Notes under the pieces: generated by a model | Told to the model about the DNA's origin: nothing | Databases searched by the model: none | What the model saw: only the letters and a program-made list of their open reading frames with translations | Position numbers and translations under genes: made by a program | Shown here: positions 7,346 through 14,415 of the stretch, one piece after another | Layout: every line of letters begins with the position of its first letter | Position numbering within the stretch: the first letter of the stretch is position 1 | Origin: CAYXVU01 sp964468725 | GTDB taxonomy: Bacteria; Acidobacteriota; Blastocatellia; UBA7656 | DNA length: 17,805 nucleotides | NCBI GenBank assembly: GCA_964468725.1 | Contig: CAYXVU010000119.1 | Location: 1 to 17,805, forward strand | Direction: 5' to 3'

Positions 7346-9398
7346 CTATTGCCCGTTGCCTGCGGGTTGCGGATTGGCGCGGTCTTTGCGACTGTGCTTT
7401 TCGAACCAGGCTTGCAGATAGAGCTGCTGCAAGAGTTGATGCGAAGGTCGCCGCCAGCCGTGAAATTCATCCGGCATGCGAACCAGCAAGGTCTCTTTCT
7501 TCAGCATCTTTAAGGCGCGATAATACTCTTCGCTCTGTGTCATCGGGGTTCGCAAATCGGCTTCGCCCGTCATCACCATCGTCGGCGTCTTCACCTTGGC
7601 AACGTAATGCAGCGGCGAGCGCACCGCGAACTCCATCGGGTCTTCCCAAGGATATTTTTGAAATTGGTTATACCAGCTAGAGCCATCAGTCGTGCCGACG
7701 AACGAATGCCAGTTGATGACCGGACGCATTGAAACGGCTGCGGCGAAGCGATCCGTATGTCCGACAATCCACGCCGTCAACACGCCGCCGCCGCTGCCGC
7801 CACACACGAAGAGGCTCTTGTCATCAATGAAACCTTTCGCCAGGGCAGCATCAACGCCCGCCATCAGATCATCGTAATCTTTGCCGGGATACGAATATTG
7901 AATGCCGTTGACGAAGTCTTGGCCATAGCCGGTCGAACCGCGCGGATTGGTGTAGAGCACCGCATAGCCTTTGGCCGCGAAGTTTTGAAACGCCCACTTC
8001 CAGGCCACCGAATACATAGACCAGGGGCCGCCGTGAATNNNNNNNNNNCTTCTTTGACGGGTCGAAGTTGGCCGGTTTAATGAGCCAGCCCTGTATCTTC
8101 CAACCATCTTTTGAGGTGAACCACAACTCTTCGGCATCGCCGAGTTTCATATTCGTCAACACGTCTTCGTTGACATCAACCAGTTCTTTCATGTTGGCGC
8201 CATTTTGCGCGCTGAAGGTAACCAGCACGCCCGGGTCTTTGAAACTCGACCGCACGGAAGCCATCTGCCCGTTGTTCGCCATGGTAAACCCGCTCAATGC
8301 CTGCACGCCGTCTGTGACTTTGCGAATCTTGCCATCCATCGAGACGAAGCAGATATTGGCCGAACCTTTCTCCTCCATGCGATAGTAGACGCCGGAGGCG
8401 TCTTTCGCCCATATCACGTTGCCTGGCGAACTCGGCAGATTGCCCGCCCATAGCTTTTTATTGCCGCCGTCTCTGTCCATCAAGTAGAGGCTGGCAAGGT
8501 GACTGGTGTACATCTTGTCGTCATAGCCGATGTAGGCGATCCATTTGCCATCGGGCGAAACTTGCGGATTGCCGTCCGGGCCTTTGCGGTCGGTGAGCGT
8601 TTTAACCGCCAGCGTCGCCACATCAACGGCGTAGATTTCGCTATCGCCGCGCAAGTATTCGGCCTCGGGTTTGCGAATCCCCGTCAGATAAATCGTCTTG
8701 CCGTCAGCCGACCATTCAGGCCCGCTGTGATTATATTTGCCGCTCGTAATCTGGCGCGGCGTGCCGCCCAAGATTGCATCAATCACATAGACTTGCGAGT
8801 AGCCCATGGGCAGAGGGCCACGACCATCGGCTCCCCATTGCAAGCGGTTGACGATGACCGCAGGTTTCGCCCACTGCGCGCCGCGCGGGCGTTCCGGCAG
8901 GCGGACGGCGAGGATGGGATCGTTGTCGGCTTCAAAGGCCGTAAACGCGATCTGCTTGCCATCAGGAGACCAAGCCACATTGCCGGGCGCTTGTTCGAGG
9001 CGGGTGAGTTGGGCAACTTCGCGCGTGTCTATCCACAAAACGTGAAGCTGATTGGTTCCGTCGCGGTCGGACATAAAAGCAATGCGTTTGCCGTCGGGCG
9101 ACCACACGGGCGAGCTATCGCGCCAACTGCCGCTCGTCAACTCGCGCACCCGCGAGCCGTCGGCTTCAACGATCCAGAGATTGCTCCGATACTGATCGCT
9201 GGCTTTGTCCACCCAGGTGCGCGTGAAGACGATCTGTTTGCCATCCGGCGAGATGGCCGGGCCGCCGACGCTCTCCATATTCATGAAGGTCTCTTTTTCG
9301 AGCAACGGCGCTTTCTCTTGGCTCCATGCGGCAGTCGAGAACCCGAGGCCGCACAGCACCAGCAAGGCGATGATCGAACGAAGCGATTGCTTTGCCAT
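7346..9398 (-). CDS. secreted S9 prolyl oligopeptidase family protein, interrupted by an assembly gap
   Basis: Serine peptidase of the DPP/acylaminoacyl-peptidase type that cleaves oligopeptides. Signal peptide MAKQSLRSIIALLVLCGLGFSTAAWSQ. A beta-propeller follows, with repeated SPDGK or WSADGK blades in the first 450 residues. Across the 10-N gap comes the alpha/beta-hydrolase domain: IHGGPW oxyanion region, nucleophile serine in CGGSGGG, aspartate in GEADLRTP and histidine in DEFHGW. The two parts are 450 codons (9398-8049) and 230 codons plus stop (8038-7346). Both are intact, but 10 Ns shift the frame. The family pattern SKK-(about 6 residues)-IHGGP suggests about 18 missing bases, so the break is an assembly artefact and the true length is near 686 aa. 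ATG at 9398 has GGAGG eight nt upstream. Ordinary S9 members have GGSYGG at the nucleophile; here it is GGSGGG. Confidence 0.88.
8039..8048. other. assembly gap (10 N) inside the S9 peptidase gene
   Basis: Ten unknown bases. The reading frames on the two sides are each open and belong to one protein, but they disagree by one base across ten Ns. The true gap length should be a multiple of three. Confidence 0.98.
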
Positions 9399-9421
9399 AG
9401 GATGATCCTCCGAATGAATTT

Positions 9422-9466
9422 GTCAGGTCAGTTATGTGGCTTGGCAAGGCAGGGAGTTGACCTGAC
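9422..9466. repeat. inverted repeat upstream of the S9 peptidase gene
   Basis: GTCAGGTCA (9422-9430) and TGACCTGAC (9458-9466) form perfect 9-bp arms separated by 27 bp. It lies 24-68 bp upstream of the peptidase start, where a repressor or activator could bind. No clear promoter hexamers are seen. Function is inferred from position only. Confidence 0.45.
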
Positions 9467-9531
9467 GGTCTCCACTGGTTGGAGGGAAACGATATGCGCG
9501 ACGAGCGGTTCCGTCAAGGAGGTGTGGTAAG

Positions 9532-9614
9532 AAAGAGCATAGAGCGCGGGCGAAAGAGTTGCGTATGGAGCGTTCCCCTCTGCCATACGGCGGAGCCGCT
9601 GCTCTATGCTCTTT
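9532..9614 (-). terminator. nested stem-loop downstream of the serine hydrolase gene
   Basis: The outer stem is a perfect 14-bp pair, AAAGAGCATAGAGC (9532-9545) with GCTCTATGCTCTTT (9601-9614). It is extended by GCGG (9546-9549) with CCGC (9596-9599) across one bulged base. Inside is a second hairpin, CGTATGG (9562-9568) with CCATACG (9583-9589). On the minus strand it starts 3 bp after the serine hydrolase stop and ends in CTCTTTCTT, a weak T-rich tail, so termination for that gene is likely. The size and nesting are more than a simple terminator needs. Confidence 0.6.
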
Positions 9615-9617
9615 ATC

Positions 9618-11438
9618 TCAAGCCTTCGGGGTCATCTGAAATTTCATGCCGCCTTGTTCGAGGGTCGCCCCTTTGGTTTTACCCTCGACGACTTCGAATT
9701 GGAAGAAGATTTCGAACGGCTTGCCATCAATCGAAACTTGGAAGCGGTCAGCGCCGATGGGCGTGAGGGTAAAGGTGGGTTGACCGGGAACAGTCGCTTT
9801 CAGTTGCCCGCCGATGAGTTCGACGCTCATATCCAACGGCGGCGCTTTGAGTTCGTATTTGCCGACATACTGACGGAGTTGCGTTTCGCTGAGCGCCACT
9901 GCCGCCGCCGCTTTGGCCTTCTCCGGTTCGCGCCGGAAAGGCGAATCGCCCATCCCCGGCAAGCTGAACTTCAAACTCTCGACTTTACCCTGTGCATTGA
10001 GCGTGAAATTGATCGTGACTTTGCCAAAGGTGCGGTCGCGCATGACGGCTTGAAACGTGTCAAAGTGCCAATGCTCCAAATCGCCCGTCAAACCCTTGCC
10101 ATAGCTGACCACCAATTTGCCGTTCTCCTGTGAAACCTTCGCTTCGCCGTACATCTCGTTGCTGTAGGTGCCGACATATTTATCGAGCGGAAGCGAAGGG
10201 TTTGTGCCTTTGACGCGCTCCTGCTCGGCCTTCTTAGCAGCCTCTTCGCCTTGCGCTTCCAGCCCTTTGAAGGTCTTGAGCATGTCGGCGCTCCAATCTT
10301 TGGCCGGAGCTTGTATGAGGAGATCGAAGGCTTTGTAGGCGAGCGCTGTTGGCAGCCCTGTGCCATTCATATTGCTCAGTAACACCATGCCAAGTTTCTC
10401 TTCGGGCATCATGATGACCAACGCGCTCATGCCATCAATGTTGCCGCCATGTTGGACGACTTTGCGACCCCGATGATCGTGTAAAAACCAGCCCAATCCG
10501 TAGGTCACAAAGCGCGCCTCCGGAAAAAACAGCGACCACGGCAACTCATTGCGAATGATTGTCTGCGGGGTGTGCATCTCTTTGAGCGCGACGGAACTGA
10601 TCAGTTGCTGCCCATTGAATTTGCCTTCGTTCAGATGCAGGCGCACCCAGTTGGCCATCTCCGTGACGTTGGAGTTGATCGAACCGGCGGGCGCAATGTT
10701 ATCAATGTTGCGCCAGGGGATGGCGACCACTTTTTTCTCCAGCTTGCCATGCGGCGTCGCTACGTTGTTCATCGCCGCCAGATCACGAATGCTGGTGTTG
10801 CTCACCGTCATGCCGAGCGGCTTGAAGAGACGCTCTTTGACGAGATCGTCCCAACTCTTGCCCGACACCCGCGCCGCCACCTGTCCGGCGGTCAAGTACA
10901 TGATGTTCTGATAACCGAAGTTGCTGCGAAAACTCCAACTCGGCTTCAGATAGCGCACGCGGCGAATGATTTCGTCCCGGTTGTAGTCGGTGGCGTACCA
11001 CAGCAAATCGCCGCGTTCGAGGCCGCTGCGATGGCAGAGCAGATCGCGCACCGTCATCTCGCGCGTTGCATACGGGTCGAAGAGTTGAAATTCGGGCAGG
11101 TATTTGCTCGCCGGATCATCCCACTTGAGTTTCCCTTCATCAAGCAGCAAGGCAATGGTCGCAGCGGTGAAGGCTTTCGATGCGGAACCGATAGCAAACA
11201 TGGTGTTGGCATCAACCGGCGTCGCCTCGCCAATCTTGCGCACCCCGTAACCTTTGGCGAGCACGATTTTGTCGTTCTTAACGATGGCGATGGCGATGCC
11301 GGGCACTTCCCAATCTTTGAGCGCCTGATTGACGTACTCGTCAAAGCCATTGAGTATGGACTCCTGCGCCGCCACCGGACGCGGCACACCCATCACCACC
11401 AACAAGAGAAAGAGGGCTACGATTCGTTGAACTTTCAT
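9618..11438 (-). CDS. secreted beta-lactamase-fold serine hydrolase with two C-terminal DUF3471-like modules, 606 aa
   Basis: Penicillin-binding-protein/class C beta-lactamase-like hydrolase, presumably acting on a peptide or ester outside the cytoplasm. Signal peptide MKVQRIVALFLLLVVMG, likely cleaved after VAA at residue 24. Catalytic motifs: SxxK as S85-A-S-K88, YxN as Y176-Q-N178, and HGG at 330-332. The catalytic domain ends near 380; a charged helix (385-412) leads to two lipocalin-like modules typical of DUF3471: LPLDKYVGTYSNE (417-492) and LRQYVGKYELKAP (521-604). Such proteins in this lineage are usually annotated beta-lactamase family or serine hydrolase; drug resistance should not be inferred. 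The ATG at 11438 is chosen with GGAAG upstream and directly before the signal peptide. Internal ATGs upstream would add a basic tail before it. Confidence 0.9.
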   Translation of the reverse strand: MKVQRIVALFLLLVVMGVPRPVAAQESILNGFDEYVNQALKDWEVPGIAIAIVKNDKIVLAKGYGVRKIGEATPVDANTMFAIGSASKAFTAATIALLLDEGKLKWDDPASKYLPEFQLFDPYATREMTVRDLLCHRSGLERGDLLWYATDYNRDEIIRRVRYLKPSWSFRSNFGYQNIMYLTAGQVAARVSGKSWDDLVKERLFKPLGMTVSNTSIRDLAAMNNVATPHGKLEKKVVAIPWRNIDNIAPAGSINSNVTEMANWVRLHLNEGKFNGQQLISSVALKEMHTPQTIIRNELPWSLFFPEARFVTYGLGWFLHDHRGRKVVQHGGNIDGMSALVIMMPEEKLGMVLLSNMNGTGLPTALAYKAFDLLIQAPAKDWSADMLKTFKGLEAQGEEAAKKAEQERVKGTNPSLPLDKYVGTYSNEMYGEAKVSQENGKLVVSYGKGLTGDLEHWHFDTFQAVMRDRTFGKVTINFTLNAQGKVESLKFSLPGMGDSPFRREPEKAKAAAAVALSETQLRQYVGKYELKAPPLDMSVELIGGQLKATVPGQPTFTLTPIGADRFQVSIDGKPFEIFFQFEVVEGKTKGATLEQGGMKFQMTPKA

Positions 11439-11744
11439 GGGCAGCTTCCTTTCCATACGCCGCCACCGGCGGCAGCTTCGGGGTTGACCACCCCGCACGG
11501 GCGGGCGACCGGGTGCGCCGCCGCGCAGGTCTTTGCGGATGCTTCAAATGTTGCAGTACGGTTATGGGCGGCTGAATGTTGCACCAAGCGTTGCAAATTT
11601 GTCAATCAGTTGACGAGTGCCGGAGGGAGCATCGAGTCCGCAAAACAAATTTGCCAACCGATGTATTTTCCTCCCGCCCTTGGGCTCTTATGCGTTGGAG
11701 CCTCATATCACGTTATACGCAGAAATATATTGGAGGAAGTTGTG
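11439..11744. other. 306-bp divergent intergenic region with GC hairpins
   Basis: I see no gene here. The part next to the serine hydrolase holds three adjacent small inverted repeats: GCCGCC/GGCGGC (11459-11473, 3-nt loop), GGGGT/ACCCC (11480-11494, 5-nt loop) and CGCAC/GTGCG (11494-11517). AATGTTGCA occurs twice (11547-11555 and 11575-11583), 28 bp apart. On the minus strand TTGACA (11600-11605) and CAACAT (11576-11581) with an 18-bp spacer form a candidate promoter for the serine hydrolase. No convincing promoter is visible for the DUF5666 gene. Confidence 0.5.
11576..11605 (-). promoter_or_regulatory. candidate promoter for the serine hydrolase gene
   Basis: TTGACA (11600-11605) is a perfect -35; CAACAT (11576-11581) is a poor -10 at an 18-bp spacer. 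The -10 overlaps one of the two AATGTTGCA direct repeats, which might be an operator. The leader would be about 130 nt and would include the three GC-rich hairpins. Confidence 0.35.
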
Positions 11745-12770
11745 ATGAAGTCATTGATTTTGAAAGCCACAGGGTTGTTTATACTGATCGCCAGCCTGAT
11801 TGCGCCAGTCCCGACTTTGGCCGCCAGCGGCGATGACGAGTTTGAGTTCAAAGGCACAATTGAGAGCCTGCCTGCCGACGGGCTGATTGGCGATTGGACG
11901 GTTGCCGGACGCATCGTACACGTCACATCCAGCACGCGATTGAATCAGCAACGAGGCAGCTTTGCCGTCGGCGTCTTGGTCGAAGTCGAAGGCCGGGTGC
12001 AAGCCGATGGGTCGGTCACTGCGAAAAAGATCAAAGTTGAGGATGCTGATGACGATAGCGGGGATGATGGCGGCAGCGATGATCGCGGCGGCACGCAGTT
12101 CAAAGGCACGATTGAAAGTTTCCCGCCGCAGTTTATCGGCGATTGGATGATCGGGGGGCGCACGGTTCGCGTCACCGCGCAGACGAAGATCGAACAGGAG
12201 TTCGGGCCGGTAGCCGTCGGCGCTTTCGTTGAAGTCAAAGGCAGCATGCAAAGCGATGGCGTCTTTGTCGCCAGCAAGATCGAGGTCAAATCGAATGTGA
12301 TGGGCGGCGATGGCCGCGACGAACTCAAAGGCACGATTGAGAGCCTGCCCGCCGGAGGGTTCATCGGTGATTGGGTGGTGAGCGGGCGCACCGTTCATGT
12401 CAGCGATACGACCGTCATCAATCAAGAGCATGGGGTGGCGGTGGTCGGCGCAAGCGTCGAGATTCACGGCACGCTCAGAACCGATAGCTCGCTCGATGCC
12501 GCGCGCATCGAAGTCAAACCATCGAGTCCGGGCAGCGGCGGCAGCGGTGGCGAGAAGGCCAACTTCAAAGGCACGATTGAGGCGTTACCGGCTGACGGAC
12601 TGATCGGCGATTGGACGATTAGCGGCACGGTTGTGCATGTCACGTCGTCAACCCGCATCAAGCAAGAGCATGGGGCGACAGTGGTCGGCGCAGGGGTGAA
12701 AGTAAAAGGCACGCGCCGCGCAGACGGTTCGATTGATGCCTCGAGAATTCAGGTGAGAGATTCGTTCTAA
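11745..12770 (+). CDS. exported protein of four tandem DUF5666 repeats, 341 aa
   Basis: Signal peptide MKSLILKATGLFILIASLIAPVPTLAAS, then four copies of one module of about 66 residues at 35-100, 119-183, 194-259 and 274-339. Each runs FKGTIEsLPadGlIGDWtVsGRtVHVtssT, then vGasVEVkG, ADGSvdAskIeV. This matches DUF5666, small all-beta repeats found in exported proteins; no biochemical function is known. Linkers between repeats are acidic or Gly/Ser-rich (DDDSGDDGGSDDRGG after repeat 1, GSGGSGGEK after repeat 3). The start at 11745 has GGAGG at 11732-11736 (eight nt). The same + frame stays open upstream to about 10572, but that part is antisense to the serine hydrolase and precedes the signal peptide, so it is not coding. 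Convergent with the amine oxidase gene. Confidence 0.88.
   Translation: MKSLILKATGLFILIASLIAPVPTLAASGDDEFEFKGTIESLPADGLIGDWTVAGRIVHVTSSTRLNQQRGSFAVGVLVEVEGRVQADGSVTAKKIKVEDADDDSGDDGGSDDRGGTQFKGTIESFPPQFIGDWMIGGRTVRVTAQTKIEQEFGPVAVGAFVEVKGSMQSDGVFVASKIEVKSNVMGGDGRDELKGTIESLPAGGFIGDWVVSGRTVHVSDTTVINQEHGVAVVGASVEIHGTLRTDSSLDAARIEVKPSSPGSGGSGGEKANFKGTIEALPADGLIGDWTISGTVVHVTSSTRIKQEHGATVVGAGVKVKGTRRADGSIDASRIQVRDSF
11847..12761 (+). repeat. four tandem DUF5666-coding repeats
   Basis: Repeat units at 11847-12044, 12099-12293, 12324-12521 and 12564-12761. Units share near-identical DNA at their starts (TCAAAGGCACGATTGA occurs in three and TCAAAGGCACAATTGA in the fourth). The later part of each unit has diverged more. 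Units 3 and 4 share CAAGAGCATGGGG, which points to a relatively recent duplication or gene conversion between them. Confidence 0.85.
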
Positions 12771-12792
12771 GCGGAACAGGGGATGGGCAACT

Positions 12793-12846
12793 GCGAATCC
12801 CGCGAACCGGCACAAAGTCATATGCGTGCCGGTTCGCGGGATTCGC
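12793..12846. terminator. perfect 21-bp inverted repeat at the amine oxidase 3' end
   Basis: GCGAATCCCGCGAACCGGCAC (one arm, 12793-12813) is exactly complementary to 12826-12846, with a 12-nt loop (12814-12825). It lies between convergent genes and is most simply a bidirectional terminator, although no T-run follows on either strand. The amine oxidase stop codon (12818-12820) is in the loop, and the right arm encodes part of its C-terminus. Confidence 0.75.
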
Positions 12847-14338
12847 GCATTTCGATGGTTTGCAGACTGCCCGCTTGATTGACTTCATCAGCAGCGCGAT
12901 TACCCGATTCCAATGCGCCGTTCATCCAGCCGTGCCAGGCTGACGTATGTTCACCGGCGAAGTGTATGCGGCCTTCCGGGCGTTGGGCGATGGGCAACAG
13001 ATCGGCCATCTGCCCTGGTTCGAAGTAAGCAAATGCTCCTTTCGCCCACGGGTCGTCGTGCCAGATTTGGCTGATGCTTTTTTCGAACTGCCCTTGCAAT
13101 CCCGTAAACAGCTTGCCCAAGCCATCGAGCACCTTGTCTTGCCGGTCTTTCGTACTCAGGGCGCTCAAGTCGAGCGCTCGTTGTCCACCCGCATAAGAGG
13201 CGAGAATGCCACGCTGCCCGAACTGGGTCAGCGTTGGCGCGTAGGTGTTTTGAATATCCAGATCCGTGATGCCGTAGCCATCGTACCCTTGTTGCTCCCA
13301 AACCCGCGTGCGAAACTGCAAATAGGTGCGCGTGACGGGCGTAGACTTCAACTCTTCAATGGCGCGTTGTTTCTCCGGGGAAAAGGCCGGAAAGACTTCA
13401 AGGTCTTTGAGAATGGGAAACGGCAAGGTGCAGATTGCGCGGTCAGCGGTGATCGTTTCCGGCACACCATTGCGCGCGAAGGTTATGGTCACGCCGTTCT
13501 CGTTTTGTTCGATGCGTTGGACGACGCAGAGTTTTTGAAACTGCTTTTTGACCTTCTTCTTGAGGGCGTTCGGCAGCTTGTCATTGCCGCCAACAATCTC
13601 ATAAAACGCCGCGCCCGTAGCAATAGCTTCGGTGACCACGCCATCCATTGCCGAAATCGAGTCGGGGCCGAAACCGAGTATGCCCAGTTGCGAAGCGGCG
13701 ATGATGTCAATCGCGCCTTCGCTGGCGCCCAGATCGCGCAGCAATTGAGAGAGCGTCAGCGTGTCAATGTCGCGCAAGCTCTGCGGCGGCCAATCGCTGC
13801 GTCGCGGATTGCCCACTGCGCGCATCAGGTCTTGAAGGTAGAGGGCAATCAATGAGTAGACGCCGACTTGTCGTTCGCTGGATTTCAGACTGAAGGGCAC
13901 CGTGGCCGACCCGTCAGGGCGTATGCGAAAGCGACTGCCGCGAATGTGCGCGATTTGATCGAGACCGATACGAAACGCCAATTGCAAGGGCAGGTTCAAA
14001 TCTGTCGCATAGCCGAAGGTAAAGGCGTGGTTTTGCGGAAAGCTGTTCGGCCCGGCTTCGGCATACATCCCGTCGGCAAAGCTGCGCAGCGTGCGCACCC
14101 GCCCGCCTGCGGGTTTGCGGGCTTCGAGGATGGTGACGCTGTGCCCGGCCTTTTTGAGTTCATAACCGGCAGCCAGTCCCGCCAGCCCGCCGCCGAGGAT
14201 GACGACACTTTGCGGCGACCCGGCCAGTTTCAAGGCTCCGCGTTGACGCGCAACCGCAACCCCGGGAAGTAGGCCGAGCGCAGCGGCGCTCAGGCTCATC
14301 TGCGCGAGGAATCTGCGACGATCAATCTTTCGTGACAT
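12818..14338 (-). CDS. Tat-exported FAD-dependent amine oxidase, 506 aa
   Basis: Flavin amine oxidase (monoamine or L-amino-acid oxidase family) that oxidises amines to imines with release of hydrogen peroxide. A twin-arginine signal, DRRRFLAQMSLSAAALGLLPGVAVA (residues 6-30), predicts folded export. The Rossmann FAD motif is VVILGGGLAGLAAGYELKKAGHSVTILEAR, with the glycines at 49-54 and E72, followed by GGRVRT (78-83). The C-terminal flavin-binding block is FAGEHTSAWHGWMNGALESGNRAA (460-483). The substrate cannot be told from sequence. The extreme C-terminus, MRESREPARI, is encoded by the palindrome at 12793-12846. The start ATG at 14338 has only a weak ribosome binding site, but it begins right before the Tat signal. 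The DHH gene lies 77 bp upstream on the same strand, so co-transcription is possible. Confidence 0.9.
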   Translation of the reverse strand: MSRKIDRRRFLAQMSLSAAALGLLPGVAVARQRGALKLAGSPQSVVILGGGLAGLAAGYELKKAGHSVTILEARKPAGGRVRTLRSFADGMYAEAGPNSFPQNHAFTFGYATDLNLPLQLAFRIGLDQIAHIRGSRFRIRPDGSATVPFSLKSSERQVGVYSLIALYLQDLMRAVGNPRRSDWPPQSLRDIDTLTLSQLLRDLGASEGAIDIIAASQLGILGFGPDSISAMDGVVTEAIATGAAFYEIVGGNDKLPNALKKKVKKQFQKLCVVQRIEQNENGVTITFARNGVPETITADRAICTLPFPILKDLEVFPAFSPEKQRAIEELKSTPVTRTYLQFRTRVWEQQGYDGYGITDLDIQNTYAPTLTQFGQRGILASYAGGQRALDLSALSTKDRQDKVLDGLGKLFTGLQGQFEKSISQIWHDDPWAKGAFAYFEPGQMADLLPIAQRPEGRIHFAGEHTSAWHGWMNGALESGNRAADEVNQAGSLQTIEMRESREPARI

Positions 14339-14415
14339 AAAGCGAAGAGTTTCTGGTTTCTGGCCTCGCGTTTTGGATTAGCTTGCTCCCGAACGCAAAA
14401 CCAAAACCGTCAGCA

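Noticed and set aside
8499..9530. A 343-codon + strand open frame opposite the S9 peptidase
   Set aside because: The opposite strand encodes a clear signal peptide and propeller; the + product is rich in Arg/Ala/His with no known motif, typical of a GC-rich antisense shadow.
9618..11438. Antibiotic resistance beta-lactamase
   Set aside because: The fold and SxxK/YxN motifs are shared by many peptidases and esterases; the two DUF3471-like modules point to the general serine hydrolase group.
11548..11613. A 21-codon small open frame in the gap before the DUF5666 gene
   Set aside because: No ribosome binding site and no sign of coding beyond chance.
10572..11744. A long + strand frame continuous with the DUF5666 gene, which would give a 732-residue protein
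   Set aside because: It is antisense to the serine hydrolase with no recognisable domain, and a clear signal peptide with GGAGG begins at 11745.
11847..12761. CRISPR-like array
   Set aside because: The regularly spaced similarity is coding DUF5666 repeats, with no short identical repeats or unique spacers.
12947..13855. A 302-codon + strand open frame opposite the amine oxidase
   Set aside because: It is antisense to well-conserved flavin-enzyme sequence and has no motif of its own.
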